Assembly (NCBI GenBank): GCA_030725785.1
Contig: JANRFB010000083.1
Span: forward strand, 13,218-58,162
From: Solirubrobacteraceae bacterium
GTDB taxonomy: Bacteria > Actinomycetota > Thermoleophilia > Solirubrobacterales > Solirubrobacteraceae
Length of the DNA: 44,945 nt
Direction: 5' to 3'
Shown: positions 32,499 to 39,691 of the stretch, piece after piece
Numbering within the stretch: position 1 is the first letter of the stretch
Layout of the letters: each line of letters starts with the position of its first letter
Position numbers and translations under genes: made by a program
Notes under the pieces: generated by a model
What the model was told of the DNA's origin: nothing
The model's database searches: none
The model's input: only the letters and a program-made list of their open reading frames with translations

Positions 32499-33767
32499 TC
32501 AGACCGCAACAGGGATCGTGCGGTACTGATTGAGGAAGGTTGAGCTGAGCCGTGTTGGCTCACCGTCAAGCTTCATCTCGGGGAATCGGCGCAGCGTTTC
32601 CTCGAGCCAGATCTTCATCTCCAGCCTCGCCAGTCCAGCGCCGAGGCAGAAGTGGCGACCGCCGCCGCCGAAGCCCTGATGCTCATTGAGCGTGCGGCCA
32701 ACGTCGAAGTGGTGGGGGTTGTCGAATGCGCTGGCGTCGCGGTTGCCCGAGACGTACCACATCAAGACCTTGTCGCCTTCGGCAATTGGCTGGCCGGCGA
32801 TCTCGGTGTCCTTCGTCGCCGTGCGGCGCATGTAAGCGAAGGCGGGGTGGAATCGAACGAACTCTTCGACCACCTGTTCAGGCCCAGCCGCACCACTCTT
32901 AACTAGTTCCATCTGCTCAGGGTCTTCAAGCAGGCTGAGGTACCCGGAGCAGAAGGTTGCGCGGGTTGAGTCGTTGCCAGCCACCATCAGCAGGAACCAG
33001 AACATGCAGATCTCTCCCGCGGTCAACTTTTCGCCATCAACCTCAGCGTCGAGCAGCGCGCTAGTGAGGTCGTCTTGGCGCTCTTCGCCGCGTGCCTCGA
33101 CCAGGTTCCAGACATACTCGAAGACCTCTTTGAGCGCCTCCCACGTGTCGCTCATGTCGCCAACTACGCGCGGATCTTCAAAGGCGGTTGTTCGATTGGT
33201 CCAATCGACGAGCTTGTCTGCGTCCTCGCGTGGCGCGCCGAGCATGTCGCCGATGACCATCGCCGGCACGTATACGCCAACGTCCTGAACGAGGTCGATC
33301 TTGCCGTCGGGGTGGCGCTGAAGCGCGTTGTCATACACGAGGTTGACGATTTCGCGGATGCGGTCGGCGTGGTCGAGCGAGCGTTTCGGAGTGAAGGCCT
33401 TCTGTACGAGCGCTTTGAGCCGATCATGGCGCGGCGGATCTTGCGCGATCAGCATCATTCGCATGAAGTAGAGCGGCTCGCCTGGCGCATCATCTGGGAT
33501 CTGATCGTCGGGCATGAACTGGTTTACGGCGAGAATGCCGCCCATTTCTGATGAGAAGGTCTCAAAGTCGCGCCCGACTGAGGCGATCTCTTCAAAGCGC
33601 GTTACCGACCAGAAGCCTGCCTCGTGGGCGAACCCTTCAAGCGGGCTCCAATGAACAGGCTGTTCGTTGCGCAGCCGCTCAAAGACTTCGTGGGGAGGGC
33701 CGTCATCCCATAGCGACAGGTCGCTTATGTCGATTTGGCTGAGGTCGGTACCGGCGCTTGTTGTCAT
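32499..33767 (-). CDS. cytochrome P450
   Basis: 422 residues, soluble bacterial type. The I-helix is AGNDST (263-268), ExxR is E302-R305 (EEFVRFHP), and the heme Cys374 is in FGGGGRHFCLGAGLAR. It adds oxygen to an unknown substrate using a ferredoxin and reductase encoded elsewhere. The general look (FHPAFAYMRRTATKDTEIAG, NRDASAFDNPHHFD) is like actinobacterial P450s of the steroid/fatty-acid group (CYP124/125/142), but no family is assigned. It lies just upstream of the cyclase on the same strand (31-base gap) and has a palindromic site before its start, so it may open the signalling operon. Confidence 0.93.
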   Translation of the reverse strand: MTTSAGTDLSQIDISDLSLWDDGPPHEVFERLRNEQPVHWSPLEGFAHEAGFWSVTRFEEIASVGRDFETFSSEMGGILAVNQFMPDDQIPDDAPGEPLYFMRMMLIAQDPPRHDRLKALVQKAFTPKRSLDHADRIREIVNLVYDNALQRHPDGKIDLVQDVGVYVPAMVIGDMLGAPREDADKLVDWTNRTTAFEDPRVVGDMSDTWEALKEVFEYVWNLVEARGEERQDDLTSALLDAEVDGEKLTAGEICMFWFLLMVAGNDSTRATFCSGYLSLLEDPEQMELVKSGAAGPEQVVEEFVRFHPAFAYMRRTATKDTEIAGQPIAEGDKVLMWYVSGNRDASAFDNPHHFDVGRTLNEHQGFGGGGRHFCLGAGLARLEMKIWLEETLRRFPEMKLDGEPTRLSSTFLNQYRTIPVAV

Positions 33768-33790
33768 TTGGCTAAAGCTCCTGAGCGGAA

Positions 33791-33819
33791 TTGACAGGGT
33801 GTCAAGTAATCACTTTAGC
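33791..33819. promoter_or_regulatory. palindromic operator candidate and promoter between P450 and amidase genes
   Basis: TTGACA-GGG-TGTCAA (33791-33805) is a perfect six-base inverted repeat with a three-base centre, 24 bases before the P450 start. TTGACA also fits a -35 box on both strands. On the plus strand a 17-base spacer leads to TTTAGC (33814-33819), a weak -10, toward the amidase gene. It is suited to a dimeric repressor such as a TetR or GntR protein. No regulator gene is adjacent. Confidence 0.5.
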
Positions 33820-33857
33820 GGATCCACCGGCTAGCGTCTAGCGGCCATCTGCGTATC

Positions 33858-34499
33858 GTGTACTTCGTGTTAGGCGTCGCTCTCGCAACCGTTGCCCTCG
33901 CCGCCGGTAGCCAAGCCGCCGCTGCCGAGCGACCACCGATCTCTTGGAATGCGATCCCTTACCCCGCGAAGCGCAAGAGCCAGATGGCATCCTACGCGCA
34001 GCGCCACTACGGCTTTCATCGCTACGGGCTCCGCAACCCGAAGGTGATCGTCGAGCACCTCACCGAATCATCGACCTACAGCCCGATCTGGTCGATGTTT
34101 GCCAACAACGTTGCCGATAACGAGCTCCACGAGCTCCCCGGCGTCTGCTCGCACTTCGTGATCGATCAGAACGGCAAGATCCACCAACTGGTGCCGATCA
34201 GCCTGATGTGCCGCCACACCGTTGGCCTCAACTGGACGGCGATCGGGATCGAACACGTTGGCTTCAATCCGTCTGACGTGCTTGGACGCTCGAAGGTGAG
34301 GGCCGCTTCGCTGCGTCTGACGAACTGGTTGCGCTGCCGCGAAGGGATCGCAATCAAGAACGTGATCGGCCACAACGAGAGCGTTCGTTCGCGGTATCAC
34401 CGCGAACGTGTGGCGAGGTTGCGCGGCCAAACCCATGACGACTTTCCCACCAGCTCGATGCGCAAGTACCGCGCCGCGCTGCGTAAGCTGACGTGCTGA
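33858..34499 (+). CDS. secreted N-acetylmuramoyl-L-alanine amidase (Amidase_2/PGRP type)
   Basis: 213 residues with a signal peptide (VLGVALATVALAAGSQAAAA). The amidase fold is recognised by the first zinc His in IVEHLTESSTYSPI, SHFVIDQNGKIHQLVP, HTVGLNWTAIGIEHVG and the second zinc His in VIGHNES. The third ligand is probably in THDDFP. It should cut the bond between muramic acid and the stem peptide of cell wall. It starts at GTG 33858; the signal peptide begins there. Its stop overlaps the next gene by seven bases. It could act in wall turnover or against other bacteria; there is no phage context. Confidence 0.87.
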   Translation: MYFVLGVALATVALAAGSQAAAAERPPISWNAIPYPAKRKSQMASYAQRHYGFHRYGLRNPKVIVEHLTESSTYSPIWSMFANNVADNELHELPGVCSHFVIDQNGKIHQLVPISLMCRHTVGLNWTAIGIEHVGFNPSDVLGRSKVRAASLRLTNWLRCREGIAIKNVIGHNESVRSRYHRERVARLRGQTHDDFPTSSMRKYRAALRKLTC

Positions 34500-35254
34500 A
34501 CGCTCCGCACGTCAGCTTCCTGGGTCACTCGACCGCCGTAATTGAAGATTCCGGCGTGCGTCTGCTGACCGACCCTGTGCTGCGGGGCCGGATCGGCCAC
34601 CTGCGCCGTCACGGTACTCCGGTCTTGGATGCGGCTTGGAGCGGGGTCGACGGCGTGCTGATCTCGCACCTTCACCACGACCACTTCGACCGCCGCTCAT
34701 TAGAGCTAATTGACCGCAGAACGCCGATCGTCGTCCCCGCCGGGGGAGGCTCGCTAATCCGCGAGCTTGGATTCGGCGCTGTCGAGGAGGTTGTTGCCGG
34801 TGACCGAGTTGGCTTCGGCGCTGTCAGTGTGCTCGTCGTCCACGCGGAGCACGAGGGAGGCCGTGGTCCGCGTAGTACGCACAAGGCGCAGCCAGTTGGC
34901 TACATCGTCGAAGGACAGCGCCGCAGTTATTTCGCAGGCGACACCGACATCTTCGACGAGATGGCAGCGATTGGCGAACCGCAACTTGATCTCGCGTTGA
35001 TTCCCGTCTGGGGATGGGGGCCAACGTTGGGCCCGGGCCATCTTGATCCGCGCTCGGCGGCCGACGCGCTGGCGCTGCTGGCGCCCACGCTGGCTATCCC
35101 AATCCACTGGGGAACGCTCTACCCGTTCGCACTCGAGCGGCTGCGCCCGCGGGCGCTCAGCGACCCGCCTCACCTCTTCAAGCGTTACGCCGGTGAGATT
35201 GCGCCCCGGTCTGAGGTGCGGATCCTCGCGCCTGGTGAGACGACCGAGCTGTAG
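34493..35254 (+). CDS. MBL-fold metal-dependent hydrolase (UlaG-like)
   Basis: 253 residues, metallo-beta-lactamase fold. It opens with HVSFLGHSTAVIEDSGVRLL and has the metal motif SHLHHDHFDRRS (HxHxDH). Later metal ligands are in YFAGDTDIFDE and the C-terminal AIPIHWGTLYPF. The layout is that of the UlaG/YcbL-like group, which hydrolyses lactones or phosphodiesters (including NAPE-type lipids); the substrate is not readable. GTG start inside the amidase gene. Its stop is directly next to the stop of the convergent DoxX gene. Confidence 0.88.
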   Translation: MLNAPHVSFLGHSTAVIEDSGVRLLTDPVLRGRIGHLRRHGTPVLDAAWSGVDGVLISHLHHDHFDRRSLELIDRRTPIVVPAGGGSLIRELGFGAVEEVVAGDRVGFGAVSVLVVHAEHEGGRGPRSTHKAQPVGYIVEGQRRSYFAGDTDIFDEMAAIGEPQLDLALIPVWGWGPTLGPGHLDPRSAADALALLAPTLAIPIHWGTLYPFALERLRPRALSDPPHLFKRYAGEIAPRSEVRILAPGETTEL

Positions 35255-35629
35255 CTAGCCGCGCCGGGGCGGGCGCATCGCGGCCACGACCCAGGCCAGC
35301 ATCACGGCCTGCAGCGGCAGCCGTGCCCATAGCGCCGCCGGCGGAATCTTCGGGAAGCGCTCCGGATGTGTTGCCATCTCGACGTTGGCTGGAAAGACGC
35401 CGATCAGCGTCAGGATTGCCAGCACTCCGCCGGCGCGACGGACGCGCGGGTCGGGGCAGATCAGTGCGGCGCCGGCCACAACCTCGGTCACGCCGCTGGC
35501 GACGATCAGTTCGTCATGAGCTGGAAGCCAGGCCGGCATCATCGGTTTGTAAAACCAAGGGCGGATGAAGTGCATCGCTCCTGCGTAGATAAGGGCAGGG
35601 CCGCAGAGGAATCGGATTAGGCGCATCAC
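35255..35629 (-). CDS. DoxX family small membrane protein
   Basis: 124 residues, four membrane helices: FLCGPALIYAGAMHFIRPWF, ASGVTEVVAGAALI, VLAILTLIGVFPANV and the C-terminal AVMLAWVVAAM. The pattern GPALIYAGAMHFIRP with the later EVVAG is the DoxX-like form. Some relatives take part in thiosulfate oxidation or redox stress, but the role is mostly unknown. It starts six bases after the stop of the upstream unknown gene and is probably co-transcribed. The start is GTG 35629 or the ATG three bases later. Confidence 0.85.
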   Translation of the reverse strand: MMRLIRFLCGPALIYAGAMHFIRPWFYKPMMPAWLPAHDELIVASGVTEVVAGAALICPDPRVRRAGGVLAILTLIGVFPANVEMATHPERFPKIPPAALWARLPLQAVMLAWVVAAMRPPRRG

Positions 35630-35635
35630 TAAAGA

Positions 35636-36160
35636 TTAGGCGCCGGGGGCGGGAGGCGCCGGCGGCAGCGTGAAGGCTTCGATGCCAATCGCAATCACTG
35701 GCTCCTCGCTGCCGTCGGCGCGGGCCGTGATCGACAGCGGGTGATCGGCGCTGTCGGTCTCGAAGACGGCCATCGCGATGTTGCGCCCACCGAGCGCCGC
35801 GGCTAATGCGCTCACGCCATCGACGAGGTGCTCGATTCCACCGATCGTTCCAGCTATCTCGCCGCTGGCTGGGTCAACGTTGAACGGTGGCAACGGCTTA
35901 ACCTCAGGCAGTGTTGGCGGCTCCGGCTGCAGCTCGGCTGCGTGGTCGATCAGTACTACGCGGTCGCCGAGGTTGACTTCGATCGCGCAGAAGCGTTCGC
36001 AGTCAACTGTTGCCGGCCCAACGCCAGGCTCGCGGTCAACCACTGCGATCGCGCGGATCGCGTTCGAGTGGTGCAGGAACTCGCGCAGCGTGACGACAGC
36101 GAAATCGAGCTCGCCGACGCTTGCGACTACTTCCAGCTCTTCTGCTGCGGGCTCGTCCAT
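35636..36160 (-). CDS. protein of unknown function, 174 residues
   Basis: I do not recognise this protein. With start ATG 36160 it reads MDEPAAEELEVVASVGELDF and ends in a Pro/Ala tail (FTLPPAPPAPGA). It has no signal peptide or membrane helix. The middle has alternating hydrophobic strands (VVTLREFLHHSNAIRAIAVV; VDCERFCAIEVNLGDRVVLI) that suggest a small alpha/beta domain, perhaps GAF-like, but no motif confirms this. The frame is open further upstream to 36466, but that part overlaps the divergent acetyltransferase and is not protein-like. Support for coding: the frame bias runs without break and the DoxX gene follows six bases later. Confidence 0.6.
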   Translation of the reverse strand: MDEPAAEELEVVASVGELDFAVVTLREFLHHSNAIRAIAVVDREPGVGPATVDCERFCAIEVNLGDRVVLIDHAAELQPEPPTLPEVKPLPPFNVDPASGEIAGTIGGIEHLVDGVSALAAALGGRNIAMAVFETDSADHPLSITARADGSEEPVIAIGIEAFTLPPAPPAPGA

Positions 36161-36212
36161 CGCTTTGAAGCTATCACTGGAATGCCGCGGGTCGGCGTGC
36201 GAAGCTGTAGCT

Positions 36213-36815
36213 GTGGGATTCGCGCTTACAGGACCAAGCTTGACCTTGCGCCCGCCGCAGCCCGGCGACGCCGATGCGCTGCTCGCGCTGGCAAGCGACG
36301 CGGAGGTAACGCGCTGGTTCTCGTGGGGGCCGTACACCGACGTTGAGCAGCCGCGCGCGTACATCGAGCGCTGCGCTTGGCAGCGCGAGCGCGGCGAGCA
36401 GCTCGACCTTTTGATTATCGACCGTGAGCGTGGTCCGGCTGGGATCACCGGCCTCAGCGAGTTCAACTACCGCGACCGCCGCTGCATCGTCGGCACCTGG
36501 CTCGGCGCCGACTTTTGGGGCACTCAGGTCAACCGCGAATCGAAGGCGATGATCGCCTACCTCGGCTTTGAGTTGCTTGGGATGAATCGGATCGGCTCCT
36601 ATTCGAATCCTGAAAACGAGCGCTCAACCCGCGCGCTCGAGGCGGTCGGCTACTCGCGCGAGGGTGTGCTGCGCCAGTGGCATCATCACGGCGAGCGCTA
36701 CCTCGACGTAAACATCTTCGGAATGCTGCGCGACGACTGGCGCGCCAGCGGGCAGGCTGAGACTGAGATCAGCAGCGACGGAACGCCGCCGAGCGCCTTC
36801 CTGCAGGCCTCCTAG
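36213..36815 (+). CDS. GNAT family N-acetyltransferase (RimJ/RimL type)
   Basis: 200 residues. LTLRPPQPGDADALLALASD is the usual N-terminus of this type. The acetyl-CoA site region reads GTWLGADFWGTQVNRESKAM (the RxxGxG-like loop is modified to WGTQVN). The C-terminal IGSYSNPENERSTRALEAVG, followed by YSREGVLRQWHHHG, is the classic RimJ/L pattern for acetylating the N-terminus of proteins or small amines. Start GTG 36213 is chosen because the frame before it overlaps the divergent unknown gene. Its stop overlaps the stop of the ABC permease gene (CTAG, 36812-36815). Confidence 0.88.
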   Translation: MGFALTGPSLTLRPPQPGDADALLALASDAEVTRWFSWGPYTDVEQPRAYIERCAWQRERGEQLDLLIIDRERGPAGITGLSEFNYRDRRCIVGTWLGADFWGTQVNRESKAMIAYLGFELLGMNRIGSYSNPENERSTRALEAVGYSREGVLRQWHHHGERYLDVNIFGMLRDDWRASGQAETEISSDGTPPSAFLQAS

Positions 36816-37555
36816 TCGCGCGCGCTCCAGCTAAAACCGCGCACGGCAAGAATCACGCAGGCCAGCGTCCAGACGGCGACGACGGCAAGGTCGGACAGGT
36901 GGTCGGCGAGCGGCGCCCCGGTCACTAGCGCGGCGCTGATCCCGTTAATCACATGAACCAGCGGCAGCGCGTTGGCGATGTCGCGCAGGAAGGTCGGGAC
37001 GTTGTCGACGTCAAAGAAGACGCCGGAGATGAAGATCATCGGCAGGAAGACGAGGTTGGTGTAGGCCGGTGCAGCCTCAAAGTTTGGGATTACGTGTGAG
37101 AAGGCAACGCCCATAGAGGCAAAGCAGGCGACGCCAAGGACTGTGAAGAGGGCCAGCTCGGCCCAATCCTTAGGCCAGCCGAGGCCGAAGAAGAGCTTGC
37201 CGGCGACGATGATGATGAGGATCTGAATCACGGCGTTGGTCGCCGCGCTGCCGATGATTCCTGAGAGGTAAGAGGTTCCTGGCAGCGGCGTGCCGCGGAC
37301 GCGCTTGAGCACGCCTTGCTCGCGCAGGAAGGTCATCTGAGTTGCGAGCGCGTTGAAGGTCGTCGCCATCACGCTGAGGCCGGCGATTCCGGGCACCAGC
37401 ACGTTGAGGTTGGCTTGGCTGCCACTGAATACGGCGCCAAATAGGAAGAGAAAGATCAGCGGCAGCACGAAGCTGAAGAAGGCCGCGGTGGGGTTGCGCC
37501 AGAACATCTTGCGCTCGAGGCGGTACTGGCGCCAGGCGAGTGTCGCGTCGCTCAT
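36812..37555 (-). CDS. ABC-2 type transporter permease
   Basis: 247 residues, six membrane helices, daunorubicin-resistance/ABC-2 type. The N-terminus ERKMFWRNPTAAFFSFVLPL and helix LIFLFLFGAVFSG are typical, as is GTPLPGTSYLSGII. Paired with the ATPase just upstream (ATGA overlap 37552-37555), it forms an exporter for drugs, lipids or other amphipathic molecules. The substrate is unknown. The pair is a complete two-gene unit. Confidence 0.9.
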   Translation of the reverse strand: MSDATLAWRQYRLERKMFWRNPTAAFFSFVLPLIFLFLFGAVFSGSQANLNVLVPGIAGLSVMATTFNALATQMTFLREQGVLKRVRGTPLPGTSYLSGIIGSAATNAVIQILIIIVAGKLFFGLGWPKDWAELALFTVLGVACFASMGVAFSHVIPNFEAAPAYTNLVFLPMIFISGVFFDVDNVPTFLRDIANALPLVHVINGISAALVTGAPLADHLSDLAVVAVWTLACVILAVRGFSWSARD

Positions 37556-38433
37556 CGCTGGCCCTCGCTCGATTCGTCGGCAGTCAGTTCGAGGTAGACA
37601 TCCTCAAGCGATGGGCGAACGACCGAGCAGTCTGTAAGCCGTTCGCCGCGCGCGATCGCTTCACCGGTAAGGCGGTGGAGCAGCTCGGTCGGGTCGTCGA
37701 CCTCTTCGCTGATCAGCTCGCCGCTCTCGTCGCGCCAGCTGACGCGATACCGAGCCGATGCCTCACTGAGCGTGTTGGGCGGGCCTTCGGCGAGGATCTT
37801 GCCGCTCTTAATAATCGCCACGCGGTCGCAAAGCTCTTGTGCCTCTTCGAGGTAATGAGTCGTCAGCAGCACCGTCTTGCCCAGATCACGAAGCCGTTTT
37901 ATCGTGCCCCAAGCGGCGCGGCGCGCGGCCGGGTCAAAGCCGGTCGTCGGCTCGTCGAGGAAGATCAGGTCGGGGTCGCCGATCAGGGCGAGCGCGAGAT
38001 CAAGGCGGCGCTGTTGGCCGCCGGAGAGCGTCCGCACCAGCGCCATTGACTGCGCCTCGTCGTCGAGGCCGACAATTGCAAGCACCTCGTCAACGTCGCG
38101 CGGGTGGGGGTAGAGCCCGGCCCAGTGAGCGACAGCCTCGCGGACGCGAACGTGGCGGTACATGCCCGAGCTCTGCAGAACTATGCCAACGCGCTCGCGC
38201 AGCGCGCGAGGGCGCTGCGCCGGGTCAAAACCAAGCACCGACACGCTGCCGCTGCTGCCTATTCGGTAGCCCTCGAGAATCTCAACGGTCGTCGTTTTCC
38301 CAGCGCCGTTTGGGCCAAGCAGTCCGAAAATCTCGCCTTCAGCGACCTCAAAGCTGACGCCGCCGACGGCCTCATATTCGTCGTAGAACTTGTGCAGATC
38401 TGCGACCGTGATTGCTGGCTGTGCGCTGGACAC
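37552..38433 (-). CDS. ABC transporter ATP-binding protein (DrrA-like)
   Basis: 293 residues. Walker A LLGPNGAGKTTTVEILEGY, signature LSGGQQRRLDLALAL, Walker B LIFLDEPTTGFDP, and the switch His in TTHYLEEAQEL. The C-terminal 70 residues form the small DrrA-type tail. It drives the permease encoded next to it. The string EGYRIGSSGSVSVLGFDP matches this subfamily. It starts about 80 bases from the divergent CHAD gene, so a shared control region lies between them. Confidence 0.92.
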   Translation of the reverse strand: MSSAQPAITVADLHKFYDEYEAVGGVSFEVAEGEIFGLLGPNGAGKTTTVEILEGYRIGSSGSVSVLGFDPAQRPRALRERVGIVLQSSGMYRHVRVREAVAHWAGLYPHPRDVDEVLAIVGLDDEAQSMALVRTLSGGQQRRLDLALALIGDPDLIFLDEPTTGFDPAARRAAWGTIKRLRDLGKTVLLTTHYLEEAQELCDRVAIIKSGKILAEGPPNTLSEASARYRVSWRDESGELISEEVDDPTELLHRLTGEAIARGERLTDCSVVRPSLEDVYLELTADESSEGQR

Positions 38434-38511
38434 CGCGCAATGATCGCAGGACGATGCTGCAATTCGGTGATCGGCGGCGCAGAGCGGCGCAAATGGCGCG
38501 ATACTGCCGTG

Positions 38512-39096
38512 ATGGCGAAGGCAAGACCAATTCCCGGACTTACCGGCAGGATGAGCTATTCGGACGCCGCGACGGCGACGATCGCAGTCCGTAGCGACGA
38601 GCTATTTGACCATGCAGCCGGCGTGCTCGACGTGACCAATATCGAAGCTGTTCACGCGATGCGCGTCGCCACGCGCCGCCTCCGCTCGGTTCTTGAGTTC
38701 TACGAGCCTTGCCTTGAAAGCGAGCAGCTGGAGCCAATTCTGATTCAGGTCTGCGAGCTCGCCGACGTTCTCGGTCAGCGCCGCGACCCAGACGTAGAGC
38801 TTGAGGCACTGGCCGGGTTCGCAGCCGCCGCCAGCGAAGCCGAGCGGCCAGGGATCGAACGCTTCATCGACCGCACCAGCGAGCAGCAGCAGCAGGCCAA
38901 CGCTGAGCTGGCGCAGATGCTTGAGCAGGTAGAAGCCGATGACCTCCGTGGCCGCTTGGCTGCGCTGATCGCGCCGTCGTCTGCGGCGGAGTCGCCTGCC
39001 GAATCCGAAGCAGCGGCCGAAGGCGAGGCGCCAAACCCACCGGGCGCGGCTGCCGGCGCGCCGCCAGCCAAGAGTGGCTGGCTGCGGAGGCGATGA
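38512..39096 (+). CDS. half-size CHAD protein 1 (polyphosphate-binding)
   Basis: 194 residues. CHAD domains are helical, rich in conserved His and basic residues, and bind polyphosphate. The key helix is AVHAMRVATRRLRSVLEFYEP (about 40-60), the first-half CHAD signature. After residue about 150 there is an Ala/Pro/Glu-rich tail (AESEAAAEGEAPNPPGAAAG in part), probably unstructured. A full CHAD domain has two such helical bundles (about 280-300 residues); the second is in the next gene in another frame. The start ATG 38512 is preceded by an in-frame stretch with no support. First gene of the polyphosphate operon. Confidence 0.82.
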   Translation: MAKARPIPGLTGRMSYSDAATATIAVRSDELFDHAAGVLDVTNIEAVHAMRVATRRLRSVLEFYEPCLESEQLEPILIQVCELADVLGQRRDPDVELEALAGFAAAASEAERPGIERFIDRTSEQQQQANAELAQMLEQVEADDLRGRLAALIAPSSAAESPAESEAAAEGEAPNPPGAAAGAPPAKSGWLRRR

Positions 39097-39100
39097 GGCG

Positions 39101-39691
39101 ATGAAAGCGCGCAAGGTAAAACATCTTGATCCGGAGGGCACGCTGGCCGACAATGCTCAGCGCGTCGTCGCCGCTCGGATCGACGAGCTCTACGACTTCG
39201 TTCCTGCGGTGCTCGATCCAAGCCGCGTCAAGAAGCTCCACAACATGCGAATCGCCGCCAAGCGCCTGCGCTACGTGCTCGAAGTAACCTCTTCCGCCTG
39301 CTTTGGTCCATATGCGCTGACGGCAACGAAGCGCGTCCGCGAGCTGCAAGACCTGCTCGGCGAGATTCACGACTGCGACATTCAGCTGCCGCGAGTGCAG
39401 CAGATCCGCGCAGAGCTGAGCGAGGACGCCGCCGCCGAGCTAGTCGGCCGCGCCGGTGGCGCAGCCGATCTTGACCCGGCGCTCGCGTCGGGCCTGCCGC
39501 ACAGCGAAGACTGGGCCGGGCTGGCGGCGCTGGAGCACTACCTCGCTGTTCGTCGCGAGCTGCTCTACGACCGATTCGTCACCGTCTGGCAGGATATTGA
39601 GCGCTCGGCGATGCGCGCCCGCCTAGAGTACGCAATAGCTGAGCGCCCTTCTCTGGTTGTCAGCGATACAGAAACGGCGCCGATTAACTGA
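39101..39691 (+). CDS. half-size CHAD protein 2 (polyphosphate-binding)
   Basis: 196 residues. KLHNMRIAAKRLRYVLEV is the second-half CHAD helix, followed by LQDLLGEIHDCDIQLPRVQQ, another CHAD hallmark. The N-terminus MKARKVKHLDPEGTLADNAQ aligns with that of the preceding protein (MAKARPIPGL...), and RIDELYDFVPAVLD with RSDELFDHAAGVLD, so the two are repeats of one unit. It starts four bases after the stop of CHAD 1, with GGAGG about 10 bases upstream. It ends in TGATG, sharing one base with ppk1. Either two subunits form one CHAD domain or an ancestral single gene was split. Confidence 0.85.
   Translation: MKARKVKHLDPEGTLADNAQRVVAARIDELYDFVPAVLDPSRVKKLHNMRIAAKRLRYVLEVTSSACFGPYALTATKRVRELQDLLGEIHDCDIQLPRVQQIRAELSEDAAAELVGRAGGAADLDPALASGLPHSEDWAGLAALEHYLAVRRELLYDRFVTVWQDIERSAMRARLEYAIAERPSLVVSDTETAPIN

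Noticed and set aside
35778-36212. Long N-terminal extension of the GNAT frame
   Set aside because: It is antisense to the unknown 174-residue gene and reads as low-quality Ser/Arg sequence; GNAT homology begins just after 36213.
38104-38511. Long N-terminal extension of the first CHAD frame
   Set aside because: It runs antisense through the ABC ATPase; CHAD-like sequence begins at 38512.
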